From contig NZ_JAJJJF010000002.1 of assembly GCF_022458745.1 (NCBI RefSeq), forward strand, positions 248,001 to 312,000: a stretch of DNA of 64,000 nucleotides, given 5' to 3'. The stretch's first letter is position 1. Every line of letters begins with the position of its first letter. Shown here piece after piece: positions 49,968 through 59,049 of the stretch. A program made the position numbers and the translations under genes. The stretch comes from Bacillus piscicola. Lineage in GTDB: Bacteria; Bacillota; Bacilli; Bacillales; Marinococcaceae. Below the pieces are notes generated by a model. The model had not been told where the DNA came from and did not search any database. It saw only the letters and a list, made by a program, of their open reading frames with translations.

Positions 49968-50762
49968 ATGAAGTTATTGTTTATTGGGGACGTTGTGGGA
50001 TCACCGGGAAGATCGATGATCCGCGAATATTTGCCTAAACTGAAAAGAAAGTACAAACCAACTGTTACCATTATAAATGGTGAAAATGCTGCAGGTGGAA
50101 AAGGGATCACGGAAAAAATATATAAAGGTTTTCTTGAGCAGGGTGCCCAAGCGGTGACACTTGGGAACCATACTTGGGATAATAAAGATATTTTTGAGTT
50201 TATCAATGATGCCTCTTTGCTCGTGAGGCCCGCTAACTATCCAAGTGACACACCAGGAAATGAATATATCATTGTTAAAGTGAATAATCTCGAGGTGGGA
50301 GTCATAAATTTAATGGGACGCACCTTTATGCCGGTGAATGACTGTCCGTTTAAGAAAGCGGAAGAGCTGATTGAAAAAGTGAGAAAAACAACACCATTCA
50401 TTTTCGTGGACTTTCATGCAGAGGCTACAAGTGAAAAACAAGCAATGGGATGGTTTTTAGATGGAAAAGTTACGGCTGTAGCCGGCACGCACACCCATGT
50501 ACAGACGGCTGATAACCGCATTCTTCCGCAGGGAACCGCTTATATAAGCGATGTTGGGATGACAGGGCCTATGGATGGTATCCTCGGAATGAAAAGAGAG
50601 AATATTATTAAGAAATTTTTAACGAGCCTACCTGCAAGGTTTGAAGTGGACACGGGAAGGGAACAATTAAATGGAATACTTGTGGAGGCGCATCCAGAAA
50701 CAGGAAAAGCCTTGAAAATAAAACGAATCCAAATAAGTGCTGAAGAACCGTTTTTTGAATAA
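49968..50762 (+). CDS. ymdB: YmdB, metallophosphoesterase family phosphodiesterase
   Basis: YmdB is a calcineurin-like phosphodiesterase; in B. subtilis it hydrolyses 2',3'-cyclic nucleotides and affects biofilm and nanotube development. The 264-aa protein has the metal ligands in LFIGDVVGSPGR (Asp 8), NGENAAGGKGI, GNHTWDN and DFHAEATSEK plus GTHTHVQTAD. ATG 49968 follows AAAGGAGACG. It follows rny as in B. subtilis. Confidence 0.96.
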   Translation: MKLLFIGDVVGSPGRSMIREYLPKLKRKYKPTVTIINGENAAGGKGITEKIYKGFLEQGAQAVTLGNHTWDNKDIFEFINDASLLVRPANYPSDTPGNEYIIVKVNNLEVGVINLMGRTFMPVNDCPFKKAEELIEKVRKTTPFIFVDFHAEATSEKQAMGWFLDGKVTAVAGTHTHVQTADNRILPQGTAYISDVGMTGPMDGILGMKRENIIKKFLTSLPARFEVDTGREQLNGILVEAHPETGKALKIKRIQISAEEPFFE

Positions 50763-50859
50763 GTTGCTTAAATAATAAATGTCACAGTTGATACCCGATC
50801 GTTCTATTAACAATCAGAGGGGGATGGAAAACCTCACTGACTGAAGTTTCGCTTTATTA

Positions 50860-50889
50860 GCAGGAATATACGTAGTTTATCATGAATAT
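50860..50889 (+). promoter_or_regulatory. sigma-H type promoter of spoVS
   Basis: GCAGGAATA (50860-50868), a 12-bp spacer and CATGAATAT (50881-50889) match the sigma-H consensus RNAGGAWWW / RNNGAATWW except for one base. spoVS depends on sigma-H in B. subtilis. Confidence 0.7.
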
Positions 50890-50931
50890 AGGTAATGAGG
50901 GGCATTTATTCCACATAAGGAGGTACTAAAA

Positions 50932-51192
50932 ATGGAAGTATTAAAAGTATCAGCCAAATCCACTCCCAACTCTGTTGCTGGCGCCTTGGCGGGAGTTATT
51001 CGTGAGAGAGGTGCTGCCGAAATCCAAGCTATAGGCGCAGGCGCCCTGAATCAATCCATTAAAGCTATTGCTATCGCACGAGGTTTTGTGGCCCCAAGCG
51101 GGATAGACCTTATTTGTATACCTGCCTTTACAGATATTCAAATTGATGGTGAAGAACGAACGGCAATTAAATTGATCATAGAGCCTCGGTAG
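50932..51192 (+). CDS. spoVS: Stage V sporulation protein S
   Basis: SpoVS is an 86-aa Alba-like protein needed for spore coat assembly and timing of sporulation. The sequence is nearly invariant in the family: VLKVSAKSTPNSVAGALAG, GAGALNQSIKAIAIARGF and FTDIQIDGEERTAI. ATG 50932 follows AAGGAGGTAC. It is flanked by a sigma-H type promoter and a terminator, so it is probably monocistronic. Confidence 0.98.
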   Translation: MEVLKVSAKSTPNSVAGALAGVIRERGAAEIQAIGAGALNQSIKAIAIARGFVAPSGIDLICIPAFTDIQIDGEERTAIKLIIEPR

Positions 51193-51284
51193 GCTTCACA
51201 GGCAAAATGTATCTTGCCTTGCATTTCTGTATAAAGGGAGGGAGGCTGTTGATCCCTCCTCTAAAGAGCGTATTGATGTTTACA

Positions 51285-51319
51285 AACCTGGCTGTCCTGC
51301 TGACACAGTCAGGTTTTTC
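51285..51319 (+). terminator. Terminator after spoVS
   Basis: AACCTGGCTGT (51285-51295) pairs with ACAGTCAGGTT (51305-51315) with one G-U, followed by TTT. An earlier GGGAGGG/CCCTCC stem lies near 51237-51260. Confidence 0.75.
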
Positions 51320-51334
51320 ACGTTGTGTGCGCGG

Positions 51335-51478
51335 TCAACTGTGTAACATATCCAGGAATGAATGACGATCGTATAACTCTCTTCGCATGCGTAGATGAAC
51401 TGCGGTCTGGTCAATAAATGAAAACACGCGAAAATATTGATAGAGACGATAATAGTCTGCCAAATAGAGTCGCACCAT
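51335..51478 (-). CDS. Hypothetical small protein, antisense orientation
   Basis: Between spoVS and the ABC-class ATPase gene, the - strand has an open frame with ATG at 51478-51476 and TGA at 51337-51335, giving 47 residues rich in Tyr, Arg, Leu, Phe and His (contains LYLADYYRLYQYFRVFSFID). The composition looks protein-like and codon use resembles its neighbours. The frame continues 23 codons further upstream without a better start. There is no convincing ribosome site and I recognise no family, so it may be a chance frame. Confidence 0.3.
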   Translation of the reverse strand: MVRLYLADYYRLYQYFRVFSFIDQTAVHLRMRRELYDRHSFLDMLHS

Positions 51479-51538
51479 GGTAAGTGCCTGAACCGGTATA
51501 ATTAAGAAGAAATTATTTGGAAAAGGAGACGGATAGAG

Positions 51539-53224
51539 ATGCAGCAATTATTAAAAATAATCGAGCGGATCGACCGTAAAGGTTACAAGGCATACAACGA
51601 TTTGAAAGGGGCTTATCACTTTCCTGACTTTATCTTGCATCTCGATCACATTCAGGCTGACCCTTTTGCCAGCCCATCACGGGGCCGTGTAATAGTGAAA
51701 CGGGAACGGTTGGCGTTAGGAGCGGAAACAGATGAGACGAACGAGAGACGAGTCGCGGTAATCGATTTTTTTGCACAAGAGCTTCAGGAAGTTATCAAAA
51801 AGCAAAAAGAGATAAAGGGAATTTTTATTGACGGACCGGGACAGGAAGTAATGGATCGTACTGCTGTTGTACTTCGTGAAGACGAATTGGATATTCGTTT
51901 TTCTATTCAGCTGCCGGCAAGAGGCAGAACTATTTTGGGAAAACCAGCGAAGCAGCTTCTTACGGAACACTTGCCTGCTGTTATAGACCAAGCCGTAAAA
52001 AATTATAGCCCGGAAAAGCTTAAAACGCATATTGCACTTGCTGATGATCAAACCACTATCCGGCGTTTTTTACAGGAGAATCATTATACAGCATTCATTG
52101 CAAACGGCTCCGTTCTGCCGCGAGAAAGCGGTGTGAGCAGCCGGCCGCTAAAATCATCCGATGTGGTTCCCTTTCGTTCCCCTCCTTCATTAGAAGTGGA
52201 AATACCTTTGCCTCATTATGGTCCTATTAAAGGCATGGCGCTAAAAACGGGGGTAACCGTCATCGTCGGCGGCGGCTACCATGGTAAAAGTACACTCCTG
52301 GAAGCGATTGAGCGCGGGGTGTATAATCACCGGAGCGGTGATGGCCGTGAATACGTGATTACGGATGACTCCGCGTGTAAAGTCCGAGCAGAAGATGGCC
52401 GCAGTACAGCATCTGTCAACATTTCCCCGTTTATATCAAACCTGCCTAATGGAAAGGACACAAGCACCTTTTCAACAGAAAATGCGAGCGGGAGCACTTC
52501 ACAAGCGGCAAACATCATGGAAAGCCTGGAAGCAGGGACAACATGTTTACTAATAGATGAAGACACGAGTGCCACTAATTTTATGATCCGAGATGCACGC
52601 ATGCAGGCACTGGTCGCGAAGGAACAGGAACCGATTACACCGTTTATTGACAAAGTCAGCTCCTTGTTTAACGAGCATGGCGTGTCCACCATTTTAGTTG
52701 TGGGAGGCGCCGGTGATTATTTTGAGGTAGCTGATTGTGTCGTAATGATGGAAGCCTATGTTCCATACGATGTCACCGAGAAAGCAAAAGAAATCGCACG
52801 CACTTTTGGTTCGGGAAGAGAAGGGAACAAGAATGCGCTTTTCGGTAAAATTACAGAGCGTTCTGTAGATTTAAGAAGTTTTCAGGCACGAAAAGGGAAG
52901 AAAGAAAAAGTTAGTGCAAAAGGCAAGGATATGATTTTATTTGGAAGAGATGCCATTAATGTAAGCGGTGTGGAACAACTCGTAAACGGAAGCCAGGCAA
53001 ATGCGATAGCAAATATGATACGGTATGTGTGCGGTGTTTATGATAAAAATGCTGCGCTCTCGGATATTTTGCACTTTTTAGACGAGCAAGTTTCTGAAAA
53101 GGGGTTAGATGAAGTGTCGCCATTTAAAGGAAGGCATCCTGGTGACATGGCAATGCCGCGTAAATATGAAGTAGCCGCAGCAATGAACCGCCACCGTGCT
53201 TTGCGGGTAGACAACCCTTCTTAA
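51539..53224 (+). CDS. ABC-class ATPase (PF09818-type)
   Basis: This is a 561-aa predicted ATPase of the ABC class outside the transporter families. It has Walker A VGGGYHGKSTLLEAI near 242-256, an ABC signature-like SGSTSQAANIMESLEAG near 317, Walker B CLLIDEDTSATN near 335 and a conserved ILVVGGAGDYFEVAD segment. There are no membrane segments. Family relatives include an RNA-binding mitochondrial editing factor of trypanosomes. An RNA-related role would fit the rny/miaB neighbourhood but is inference. ATG 51539 follows AAAAGGAGACGG; TATAAT at 51498-51503 is a candidate -10. Confidence 0.85.
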   Translation: MQQLLKIIERIDRKGYKAYNDLKGAYHFPDFILHLDHIQADPFASPSRGRVIVKRERLALGAETDETNERRVAVIDFFAQELQEVIKKQKEIKGIFIDGPGQEVMDRTAVVLREDELDIRFSIQLPARGRTILGKPAKQLLTEHLPAVIDQAVKNYSPEKLKTHIALADDQTTIRRFLQENHYTAFIANGSVLPRESGVSSRPLKSSDVVPFRSPPSLEVEIPLPHYGPIKGMALKTGVTVIVGGGYHGKSTLLEAIERGVYNHRSGDGREYVITDDSACKVRAEDGRSTASVNISPFISNLPNGKDTSTFSTENASGSTSQAANIMESLEAGTTCLLIDEDTSATNFMIRDARMQALVAKEQEPITPFIDKVSSLFNEHGVSTILVVGGAGDYFEVADCVVMMEAYVPYDVTEKAKEIARTFGSGREGNKNALFGKITERSVDLRSFQARKGKKEKVSAKGKDMILFGRDAINVSGVEQLVNGSQANAIANMIRYVCGVYDKNAALSDILHFLDEQVSEKGLDEVSPFKGRHPGDMAMPRKYEVAAAMNRHRALRVDNPS

Positions 53225-53250
53225 TTCGCCAGGTAAGTACCTCTAAGCTA

Positions 53251-53279
53251 TTGTTTTCACAGGATAGAGAAGGTATAAT
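53251..53279 (+). promoter_or_regulatory. sigma-A promoter of miaB-ricA
   Basis: TTGTTT (53251-53256), a 17-bp spacer and TATAAT (53274-53279), about 70 nt before miaB. Confidence 0.65.
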
Positions 53280-53357
53280 TTCTAGATGGGTCTTTAACAC
53301 GAATGCAATCTATATTCACATAGGAATGAAATAGAACACAGAAAGGAGTTTGCTATT

Positions 53358-54980
53358 GTGAACGAAGAACAACGCAAACAACAGCAGGGTGAAGAGTCAC
53401 CGCGGGACCCAAAATCCGCCAGCAGTGATGCTTCCCAAGCTGCACAAGACTACAGTAAGTATTTCGACTTTTCTCATGCGTCCATGGAAGAAGATGAAAG
53501 CGGCAGGCAGTATATGAAAATTGGCGGCCGCAGCATCCTTATCAAAGACCAGCCTGATTATAAAAAAGGAAGACGCCGTCGCCGTGAAGAGGCAGAGGTC
53601 CATTATGATTTTTCCATACCTCCGCATATGAAAGCAATTGGGAACGGCAAAAAGTACTTGATTCGTACGTACGGGTGCCAGATGAACTACCATGACACAG
53701 AAAATATGTCCGGCATCTTGGAAGAAATGGGTTTCACGGAAACCGAAGATCATGAAGAAGCGGATGTTATCTTTCTAAACACCTGCGCCATCCGGGAAAA
53801 CGCTGAAAATAAAGTATTCGGTGAAATTGGCCACCTAAAAACATTAAAACGGGAAAAACCAGAATTAATTCTTGGGGTCTGCGGCTGTATGTCACAGGAA
53901 GAGTCGGTTGTCAATCGCATTATGCAGAAGCATCAACACATTGATTTGATCTTTGGGACACACAATATTCACCGCGTCCCTGAACTCCTTTATGAGGCGA
54001 TCCAGGGGAAAGAAATGGTGATCGAAGTATGGTCCAAAGAAGGAGATGTAGTTGAAAACATGCCGCGTAAGCGTGCCGGCAAGACCCAGGCATGGGTGAA
54101 TATCATGTATGGCTGTGACAAGTTTTGCACATATTGTATCGTGCCATATACACGAGGCAAGGAGCGCAGCCGTCTGCCCGAAGATATAATTTCCGAAGTT
54201 CGTGATCTTGCCCGTCAAGGATACAAAGAGATTACGCTGCTCGGTCAGAACGTAAATGCATACGGAAAAGATTTGGATGGGGATTACAGACTTGGTCACT
54301 TAATGGACGATCTGCATCAAATTGATATTCCGCGTATTCGATTCACAACAAGTCATCCACGTGACTTTGATGATCACTTGATCCAAGTACTCTCAAAAGG
54401 CGGCAACCTCGTCGAGCATATTCATCTGCCGGTACAATCCGGAAACAGCGAGATGTTGAAAATTATGGGACGTAAATATACGAGAGAAGAGTACGTGGAG
54501 TTGGCCCGTAAAATAAAAGAGGCGATTCCACACGCTTCTTTTACGACTGATATTATCGTTGGGTTCCCAAATGAAACAGAAGAGCAATTTCAAGATACGC
54601 TTTCATTGATGAAAGAAATGGACTACGACAGTGCTTTTACGTATATTTATTCTCCGCGGGATGGCACTCCGGCTTCCCGTATGGAAGATAATGTACCAAA
54701 GGATGTTAAAAGAGAGCGCCTGGCCCGTTTAAACGAGGTTGTTAATACTATTTCGGCACGCCGCAATAAAGAATTAGAAGGACAAGTTGTCGAAGTGCTT
54801 GTTGAAGGGGAGAGCAAGAAAGACCCTGACGTTCTTTCAGGTAGAACGAGAACGAACAAACTTGTTAATTTTCGCGGTTCGAAATCATGTATCGGGGAGA
54901 TTGTGTACACAAGAATTATCGAAGCAAAAACATGGACGCTTGATGGGGAAATGGTAGAAATGGCTGAGGTGAACAAATAA
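53358..54980 (+). CDS. miaB: tRNA-2-methylthio-N6-dimethylallyladenosine synthase MiaB
   Basis: MiaB methylthiolates i6A37 of tRNAs using two [4Fe-4S] clusters; its substrate is made by MiaA, encoded 7 kb downstream. The 540-aa protein has a low-complexity N-terminal extension (about 1-90, Gln/Glu/Ser-rich), UPF0004 cysteines in [11 protein letters not shown] (near 107), TCAIRENAE and CGCMSQEE, the radical SAM CxxxCxxC in CDKFCTYC near 253-260, and a C-terminal TRAM domain. GTG 53358 follows AAAGGAG. Its stop overlaps the next ATG. Confidence 0.97.
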   Translation: MNEEQRKQQQGEESPRDPKSASSDASQAAQDYSKYFDFSHASMEEDESGRQYMKIGGRSILIKDQPDYKKGRRRRREEAEVHYDFSIPPHMKAIGNGKKYLIRTYGCQMNYHDTENMSGILEEMGFTETEDHEEADVIFLNTCAIRENAENKVFGEIGHLKTLKREKPELILGVCGCMSQEESVVNRIMQKHQHIDLIFGTHNIHRVPELLYEAIQGKEMVIEVWSKEGDVVENMPRKRAGKTQAWVNIMYGCDKFCTYCIVPYTRGKERSRLPEDIISEVRDLARQGYKEITLLGQNVNAYGKDLDGDYRLGHLMDDLHQIDIPRIRFTTSHPRDFDDHLIQVLSKGGNLVEHIHLPVQSGNSEMLKIMGRKYTREEYVELARKIKEAIPHASFTTDIIVGFPNETEEQFQDTLSLMKEMDYDSAFTYIYSPRDGTPASRMEDNVPKDVKRERLARLNEVVNTISARRNKELEGQVVEVLVEGESKKDPDVLSGRTRTNKLVNFRGSKSCIGEIVYTRIIEAKTWTLDGEMVEMAEVNK

Positions 54981-55411
54981 TGAGCGAAAATGGATACAGT
55001 AAATCAGAAGTACTAGATAAAGCACGGGAGCTTGGAAAACTAATTGCAGAAACAGAAGAGGTAGATTTTTTTAAACGGGCAGAAGGACAGATCAACAAAA
55101 ATGTCCGCGTCCAGGAATTAATCGCCAAGATTAAGAACAAGCAAAAAGAAGCTGTGAACTTACAGCATTACCAAAAGACTGAAGCCCTAAAGCAAGTAGA
55201 AAAAGAAATAGATGAGTTGAATGCGGAAATCGATGAAATTCCGCTTGTCCAAGAATTCAAACAGAGCCAGACAGAAGTCAACCATTTATTGCAGCTTGTC
55301 TCCACAACAATTTCGAACACGGTAACGGATGAGATTATCGAGTCAACGGGAGGAGACAAGCTGAGAGGAACAACAGCACGCAGTCCTTTTATTCCGATCC
55401 ACAAACAGTAA
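54980..55411 (+). CDS. ricA: RicA (YmcA), YlbF/YmcA family regulator
   Basis: RicA forms the Y-complex with YlbF and YaaT that binds Fe-S clusters, modulates RNase Y and supports biofilm, competence and sporulation. The 143-aa helical protein has the DUF964/YlbF-YmcA pattern ARELGKLIAETEEVDFFKRA and a central coiled segment (KQVEKEIDELNAEIDEIPLV). ATG 54980 overlaps the miaB stop (TAATG). Confidence 0.94.
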   Translation: MSENGYSKSEVLDKARELGKLIAETEEVDFFKRAEGQINKNVRVQELIAKIKNKQKEAVNLQHYQKTEALKQVEKEIDELNAEIDEIPLVQEFKQSQTEVNHLLQLVSTTISNTVTDEIIESTGGDKLRGTTARSPFIPIHKQ

Positions 55412-55415
55412 TCAA

Positions 55416-55459
55416 GGAGAGGTCACTGCAAGAGTATATCTCTTGCAGTGATCTCTTTT
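55416..55459 (+). terminator. Terminator after ricA
   Basis: AGAGGTCACTGCAAGAG and CTCTTGCAGTGATCTCT form a long stem (one G-U) with a short loop, then TTTTT. Confidence 0.9.
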
Positions 55460-55565
55460 TATCTTGACGCTATCGCGCATACTATAAAAATTTCACGTAC
55501 TGTATTATTAAATTAGTAAACTTCAAAGAGCTTTTCATTAACAATATATTTTTTGATTTTTTTGT

Positions 55566-55593
55566 TCATATATAGAAAATCAAGCCATACATA
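55566..55593 (+). promoter_or_regulatory. Candidate sigma-E promoter P1 of cotE
   Basis: TCATATA (55566-55572), a 13-bp spacer and CATACATA (55586-55593) approach the mother-cell sigma-E pattern KMATATT / CATACANT with one mismatch in each box. Confidence 0.5.
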
Positions 55594-55613
55594 TAAAATA
55601 GAGGTTATACAGC

Positions 55614-55709
55614 ATGAACATCCGGATCATGCCGAAGGGAACATATATAGAAGGTATGTTGAATACAATTGACAACATAGACATTTGGCACGCATATATT
55701 AAATCCTGA
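55614..55709 (+). CDS. Hypothetical 31-aa peptide in the cotE leader
   Basis: ATG 55614 to TGA 55707-55709 encodes 31 residues (starts MNIRIMPKGTYIEGMLN). GAGG at 55601-55604 could be a ribosome site. It would be transcribed from the sigma-E type promoter but not from the sigma-K type promoter, whose elements lie within it. The residues look protein-like, but the ORF is short and no family is recognised. Confidence 0.3.
   Translation: MNIRIMPKGTYIEGMLNTIDNIDIWHAYIKS
55675..55701 (+). promoter_or_regulatory. sigma-K type promoter P2 of cotE
   Basis: AC (55675-55676), 16-bp spacer, CATATATTA (55693-55701): an exact match to the AC-N16-CATANNNTA pattern. cotE of B. subtilis has sigma-E (P1) and sigma-K (P2) promoters. 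Confidence 0.7.
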
Positions 55710-55755
55710 AGCCCAGGGAAAATGCCATTTGCATGTTAGAAAAGGAGGGTAATGC

Positions 55756-56325
55756 ATGTCGCGGGAAAGAAATAACCCATACTACCGGGAAATTGTCACG
55801 AAAGCTGTTTGTGGAAAAGGGAGAAAGCATTGTAAGGACCATCACGTCATTAAGCCGCCTCAAAAGCCGACAAGCATATTAGGGTGCTGGATTATTAATC
55901 ATGTCTATGATGCAGATCGTAAGGGGGACTCTGTAGAAGTTATTGGAAGCTATGATATTAATGTTTGGTATTCCTATGACGATAACACGAAAACAGATGT
56001 GTTGTCAGACAGTGTGACGTATTCTGAGGTCATCCCCCTTGCGATGAAACAAAAAGATTTAATAGGGGATGAAATTGAGGTCATCGCCCGAACGGTAAAG
56101 CAGCCAAGCACACTTGAAGCATTAATTGATGAGAATGGCAAGGAAGTAACCGTCGATGTAGAAAAAGAATTTGCTGCAGAGATTGTTGGCGAAACAAAGG
56201 TATGCATCCAAGTACATCCTGACGCAGAAGATGATGATTACAAAGATATTAACTGGGATGAGCAAATATCAGATGAAGAATTAAAAGAGATCGATACTGA
56301 ATTTCTCGACGATAAGAATGGTTAA
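55756..56325 (+). CDS. cotE: Outer spore coat morphogenetic protein CotE
   Basis: CotE is the morphogenetic protein that forms a ring around the forespore and recruits outer coat proteins. The 189-aa product has the family features REIVTKAVCGKGRK, SILGCWIINHVYDA, INVWYSYDDNTKTDV and KVCIQVHPDAEDDDY, with the acidic C-terminal tail. ATG 55756 follows AAAGGAGGG. The upstream region has candidate sigma-E and sigma-K promoters, matching its mother-cell expression in B. subtilis. Confidence 0.97.
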   Translation: MSRERNNPYYREIVTKAVCGKGRKHCKDHHVIKPPQKPTSILGCWIINHVYDADRKGDSVEVIGSYDINVWYSYDDNTKTDVLSDSVTYSEVIPLAMKQKDLIGDEIEVIARTVKQPSTLEALIDENGKEVTVDVEKEFAAEIVGETKVCIQVHPDAEDDDYKDINWDEQISDEELKEIDTEFLDDKNG

Positions 56326-56329
56326 CAAG

Positions 56330-56367
56330 AAGCGCCTGGTTCTTCCGGAACTGGGCGTGTTTTTTTT
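56330..56367 (+). terminator. Terminator after cotE
   Basis: CGCCTGGTTC (56333-56342) and GAACTGGGCG (56348-56357, G-U pairs) with a TGTTTTTTTT tail. Confidence 0.8.
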
Positions 56368-56378
56368 ATTCCCAGTGA

Positions 56379-56387
56379 TGCTATAAT
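56379..56387 (+). promoter_or_regulatory. Extended -10 promoter of mutS
   Basis: TGCTATAAT matches the extended -10 TGNTATAAT, 43 nt before mutS; no clear -35. Confidence 0.5.
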
Positions 56388-56429
56388 AGATTCATAACAT
56401 CGAAGGACAGAGATGCTGGAGGAATGAAC

Positions 56430-59033
56430 GTGACCGAAGAAACCCCGATGATAAAGCAATATAAAAAAATAAAGTCGGAATATGAAGATGCTTTTTTATT
56501 TTTCAGGCTGGGTGATTTTTACGAGCTTTTTTTTGAAGATGCTATAAAAGCTGCCCGTGAACTGGAAATCACCCTCACAAGAAGAGGAAGCAAAAAAGAG
56601 GAACATATCCCAATGTGTGGAGTCCCTTATCACTCTGCAGAACATTACATCACCACTCTCATTGAAAAAGGCTATAAGATTGCGATTTGTGAACAGGTAG
56701 AAGATCCAAAGACTGCCAAAGGGGTCGTAAAACGAGAAGTTGTACAGTTAATTACGCCTGGTACGGTCATGGAAGGAAAAGCAATCCAAGAAACGGAAAA
56801 TAATTTTATTGCTGCGCTGTACCCTTTTGAGGATGGAACGGCAGGATTTGTAAAATCCGATTTAACAACTGGAGAGACAACAGCTGCGTTACTCGGAACA
56901 GAGAAACGAACGTGGGAAAGAGAGATGCTACGTTCAGATATAAAAGAAATGGTGGTTCCCCCGCATTTTGATCAAAGTTCGGTGGCCGCACCCCAGTTAG
57001 TTTTCTCTATGGAAGAAGAGACGGAATTGGACGCAGATTTTACTCATTTATGCTGCGGGTTAGACAATGAAAAACTAGTCACTGCGGCAGCACTGTTGAC
57101 GAATTATTTCAAACGTACACAGAAACGGTCGCTTTCCCATTTGCAGCCGGTAACGGTCTATTACATTAATGAACGGATGCAATTAGATATTCATTCGCGG
57201 CGCAATTTGGAGTTAACCGAGTCACTCCGTGATAAAAAGAAATATGGTTCCTTGTTGTGGCTAATGGATGAAACGGTAACGGCTATGGGAGGGAGACTAG
57301 TCAAAAAATGGTTGGAAGAGCCACTCTTGGAAAAGACAGCTATTCTGAACAGACAGTCCCTCGTCGCCTCTCTTTGTGACGATTTTTTTTCCAGAGAGGA
57401 ATTGCGCGACCGTCTTCGCCATGTGTATGACTTGGAGCGGCTGGCAGGTAAAACGGCATACGGAAACATTAACGCTCGTGAGCTCGTTCAACTCCGGCGT
57501 TCCCTGCAGGAACTTCCCTTTTTATATGACATTTTGCGTCAGTTAGGAAATTCATATGTAGACGGACTGCTTCAATCTTTTGCTGATTTTAGCAGTTTAG
57601 TACGCCTTCTTGAAGATGCGTTAGTCGATGATCCGCCTGCCTCGATTACAGAAGGGGGGATGATTAAAGATGGATACAATGATGCACTTGACGAATACAG
57701 GGAAGCAAGTAAGAACGGGAAAGACTGGATATCCCAGCTGGAACAACAGGAGCGAACGGCGACAGGAATCAAGTCACTAAAAGTTGGCTTTAATAAAGTG
57801 TTTGGTTATTATATCGAAGTGACGAAACCAAACATACCGCTTCTTCCGGAGGGAAGGTATGAAAGAAAACAGACTTTAACAAATGCGGAGCGGTTTATCA
57901 CCCCTGAATTAAAGGAGAAAGAATCGTTAATCCTCGGTGCTGAAGAACGGATTACTACTTTGGAATATGAACTCTTTCTCGGCGTTAGAGAGAAGGTGCA
58001 GTCTTATTTGCGCGATCTGCAGAAAACGGCTGCGATCGTTAGTGAAATTGATGTATTGCAAGGGTTTGCGGTCATTAGTGAGCGTTATCAGTACGTGAAA
58101 CCTGAGTTCGCTGACGATCGCTCTCTAATAGTCAAAGAAGGCCGCCATCCTGTTGTCGAGCGGATGCGCGGACAAGGCGAGTATGTAGCAAACGATCTTA
58201 CCATGGATGAAAAAAGGGAAGTTTTATTAATAACAGGCCCGAATATGGCTGGGAAAAGTACATATATGCGTCAGGCTGCTTTAATATCGATTATGGCCCA
58301 GACGGGGTGTTTTGTCCCGGCTGCCTCAGCAATACTGCCGCTATTTGATCAGATTTTTACGCGTATTGGGGCGACAGATGACTTGGCATCCGGGCAAAGC
58401 ACGTTTATGGTGGAGATGCTCGAAACCCGTTATGCACTGACTCAGGCTACTCCAGCGAGCTTGTTGCTGCTGGATGAAATAGGAAGAGGAACCTCTACCT
58501 ATGATGGGATGGCGCTCGCGCAAGCGATTGTGGAATACATTCATGATCATGTTGGAACAAAGACATTGTTTTCCACTCATTATCACGAGTTAACGACGCT
58601 CGAGCAGAAGCTGGACAAGTTGAAAAATGTGCACGTCAGCGCGATCGAAGAAGAGGGGAACGTCGTTTTTTTGCATAAAGTGGAAGAGGGGAAGGCTGAC
58701 CGCAGCTACGGGATTTACGTGGCAAAACTGGCAGAACTACCCGATGATGTTTTAGAACGGGCAGAAATATTGCTGAAAGAATTAGAAAGCCCAGCATCTG
58801 CAGAACAAACATTAATACCTGAAGAAAAATGGGAGAGAAAAGAAAAGGACGAAGAAAACAAAAGGCCGGAACAGCTGCCGTTATTTATGATGGAGAGCGA
58901 GCCTGCAGAAGCTGAAAAGAAAACAGATTTAGCTTATATCGAAAAAGACTTAAATCAGATAGATATCTTGCACTTGTCACCGATGGAAGCACTAGAAAAG
59001 TTATACGAATACCAGAAAAGATTACGTTCGTAA
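56430..59033 (+). CDS. mutS: DNA mismatch repair protein MutS
   Basis: MutS recognises mispairs and small loops and recruits MutL. The 867-aa protein has the mismatch-reading Phe-X-Glu in [13 protein letters not shown] near 29-41, clamp and lever domains, the Walker [14 protein letters not shown] near 602, STFMVEML and [14 protein letters not shown], and a C-terminal tail. CTGGAGG at 56416-56422 is 7 nt from GTG 56430 and one nt from ATG 56424, so GTG is chosen. Confidence 0.97.
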   Translation: MTEETPMIKQYKKIKSEYEDAFLFFRLGDFYELFFEDAIKAARELEITLTRRGSKKEEHIPMCGVPYHSAEHYITTLIEKGYKIAICEQVEDPKTAKGVVKREVVQLITPGTVMEGKAIQETENNFIAALYPFEDGTAGFVKSDLTTGETTAALLGTEKRTWEREMLRSDIKEMVVPPHFDQSSVAAPQLVFSMEEETELDADFTHLCCGLDNEKLVTAAALLTNYFKRTQKRSLSHLQPVTVYYINERMQLDIHSRRNLELTESLRDKKKYGSLLWLMDETVTAMGGRLVKKWLEEPLLEKTAILNRQSLVASLCDDFFSREELRDRLRHVYDLERLAGKTAYGNINARELVQLRRSLQELPFLYDILRQLGNSYVDGLLQSFADFSSLVRLLEDALVDDPPASITEGGMIKDGYNDALDEYREASKNGKDWISQLEQQERTATGIKSLKVGFNKVFGYYIEVTKPNIPLLPEGRYERKQTLTNAERFITPELKEKESLILGAEERITTLEYELFLGVREKVQSYLRDLQKTAAIVSEIDVLQGFAVISERYQYVKPEFADDRSLIVKEGRHPVVERMRGQGEYVANDLTMDEKREVLLITGPNMAGKSTYMRQAALISIMAQTGCFVPAASAILPLFDQIFTRIGATDDLASGQSTFMVEMLETRYALTQATPASLLLLDEIGRGTSTYDGMALAQAIVEYIHDHVGTKTLFSTHYHELTTLEQKLDKLKNVHVSAIEEEGNVVFLHKVEEGKADRSYGIYVAKLAELPDDVLERAEILLKELESPASAEQTLIPEEKWERKEKDEENKRPEQLPLFMMESEPAEAEKKTDLAYIEKDLNQIDILHLSPMEALEKLYEYQKRLRS

Positions 59034-59049
59034 AGAGAAGGAGGAAGAG

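Noticed and set aside
51249-51365. TTG-initiated 38-codon ORF after spoVS with a purine-rich upstream site
   Set aside because: The purine run is the arm of a hairpin and the ORF crosses the spoVS terminator.
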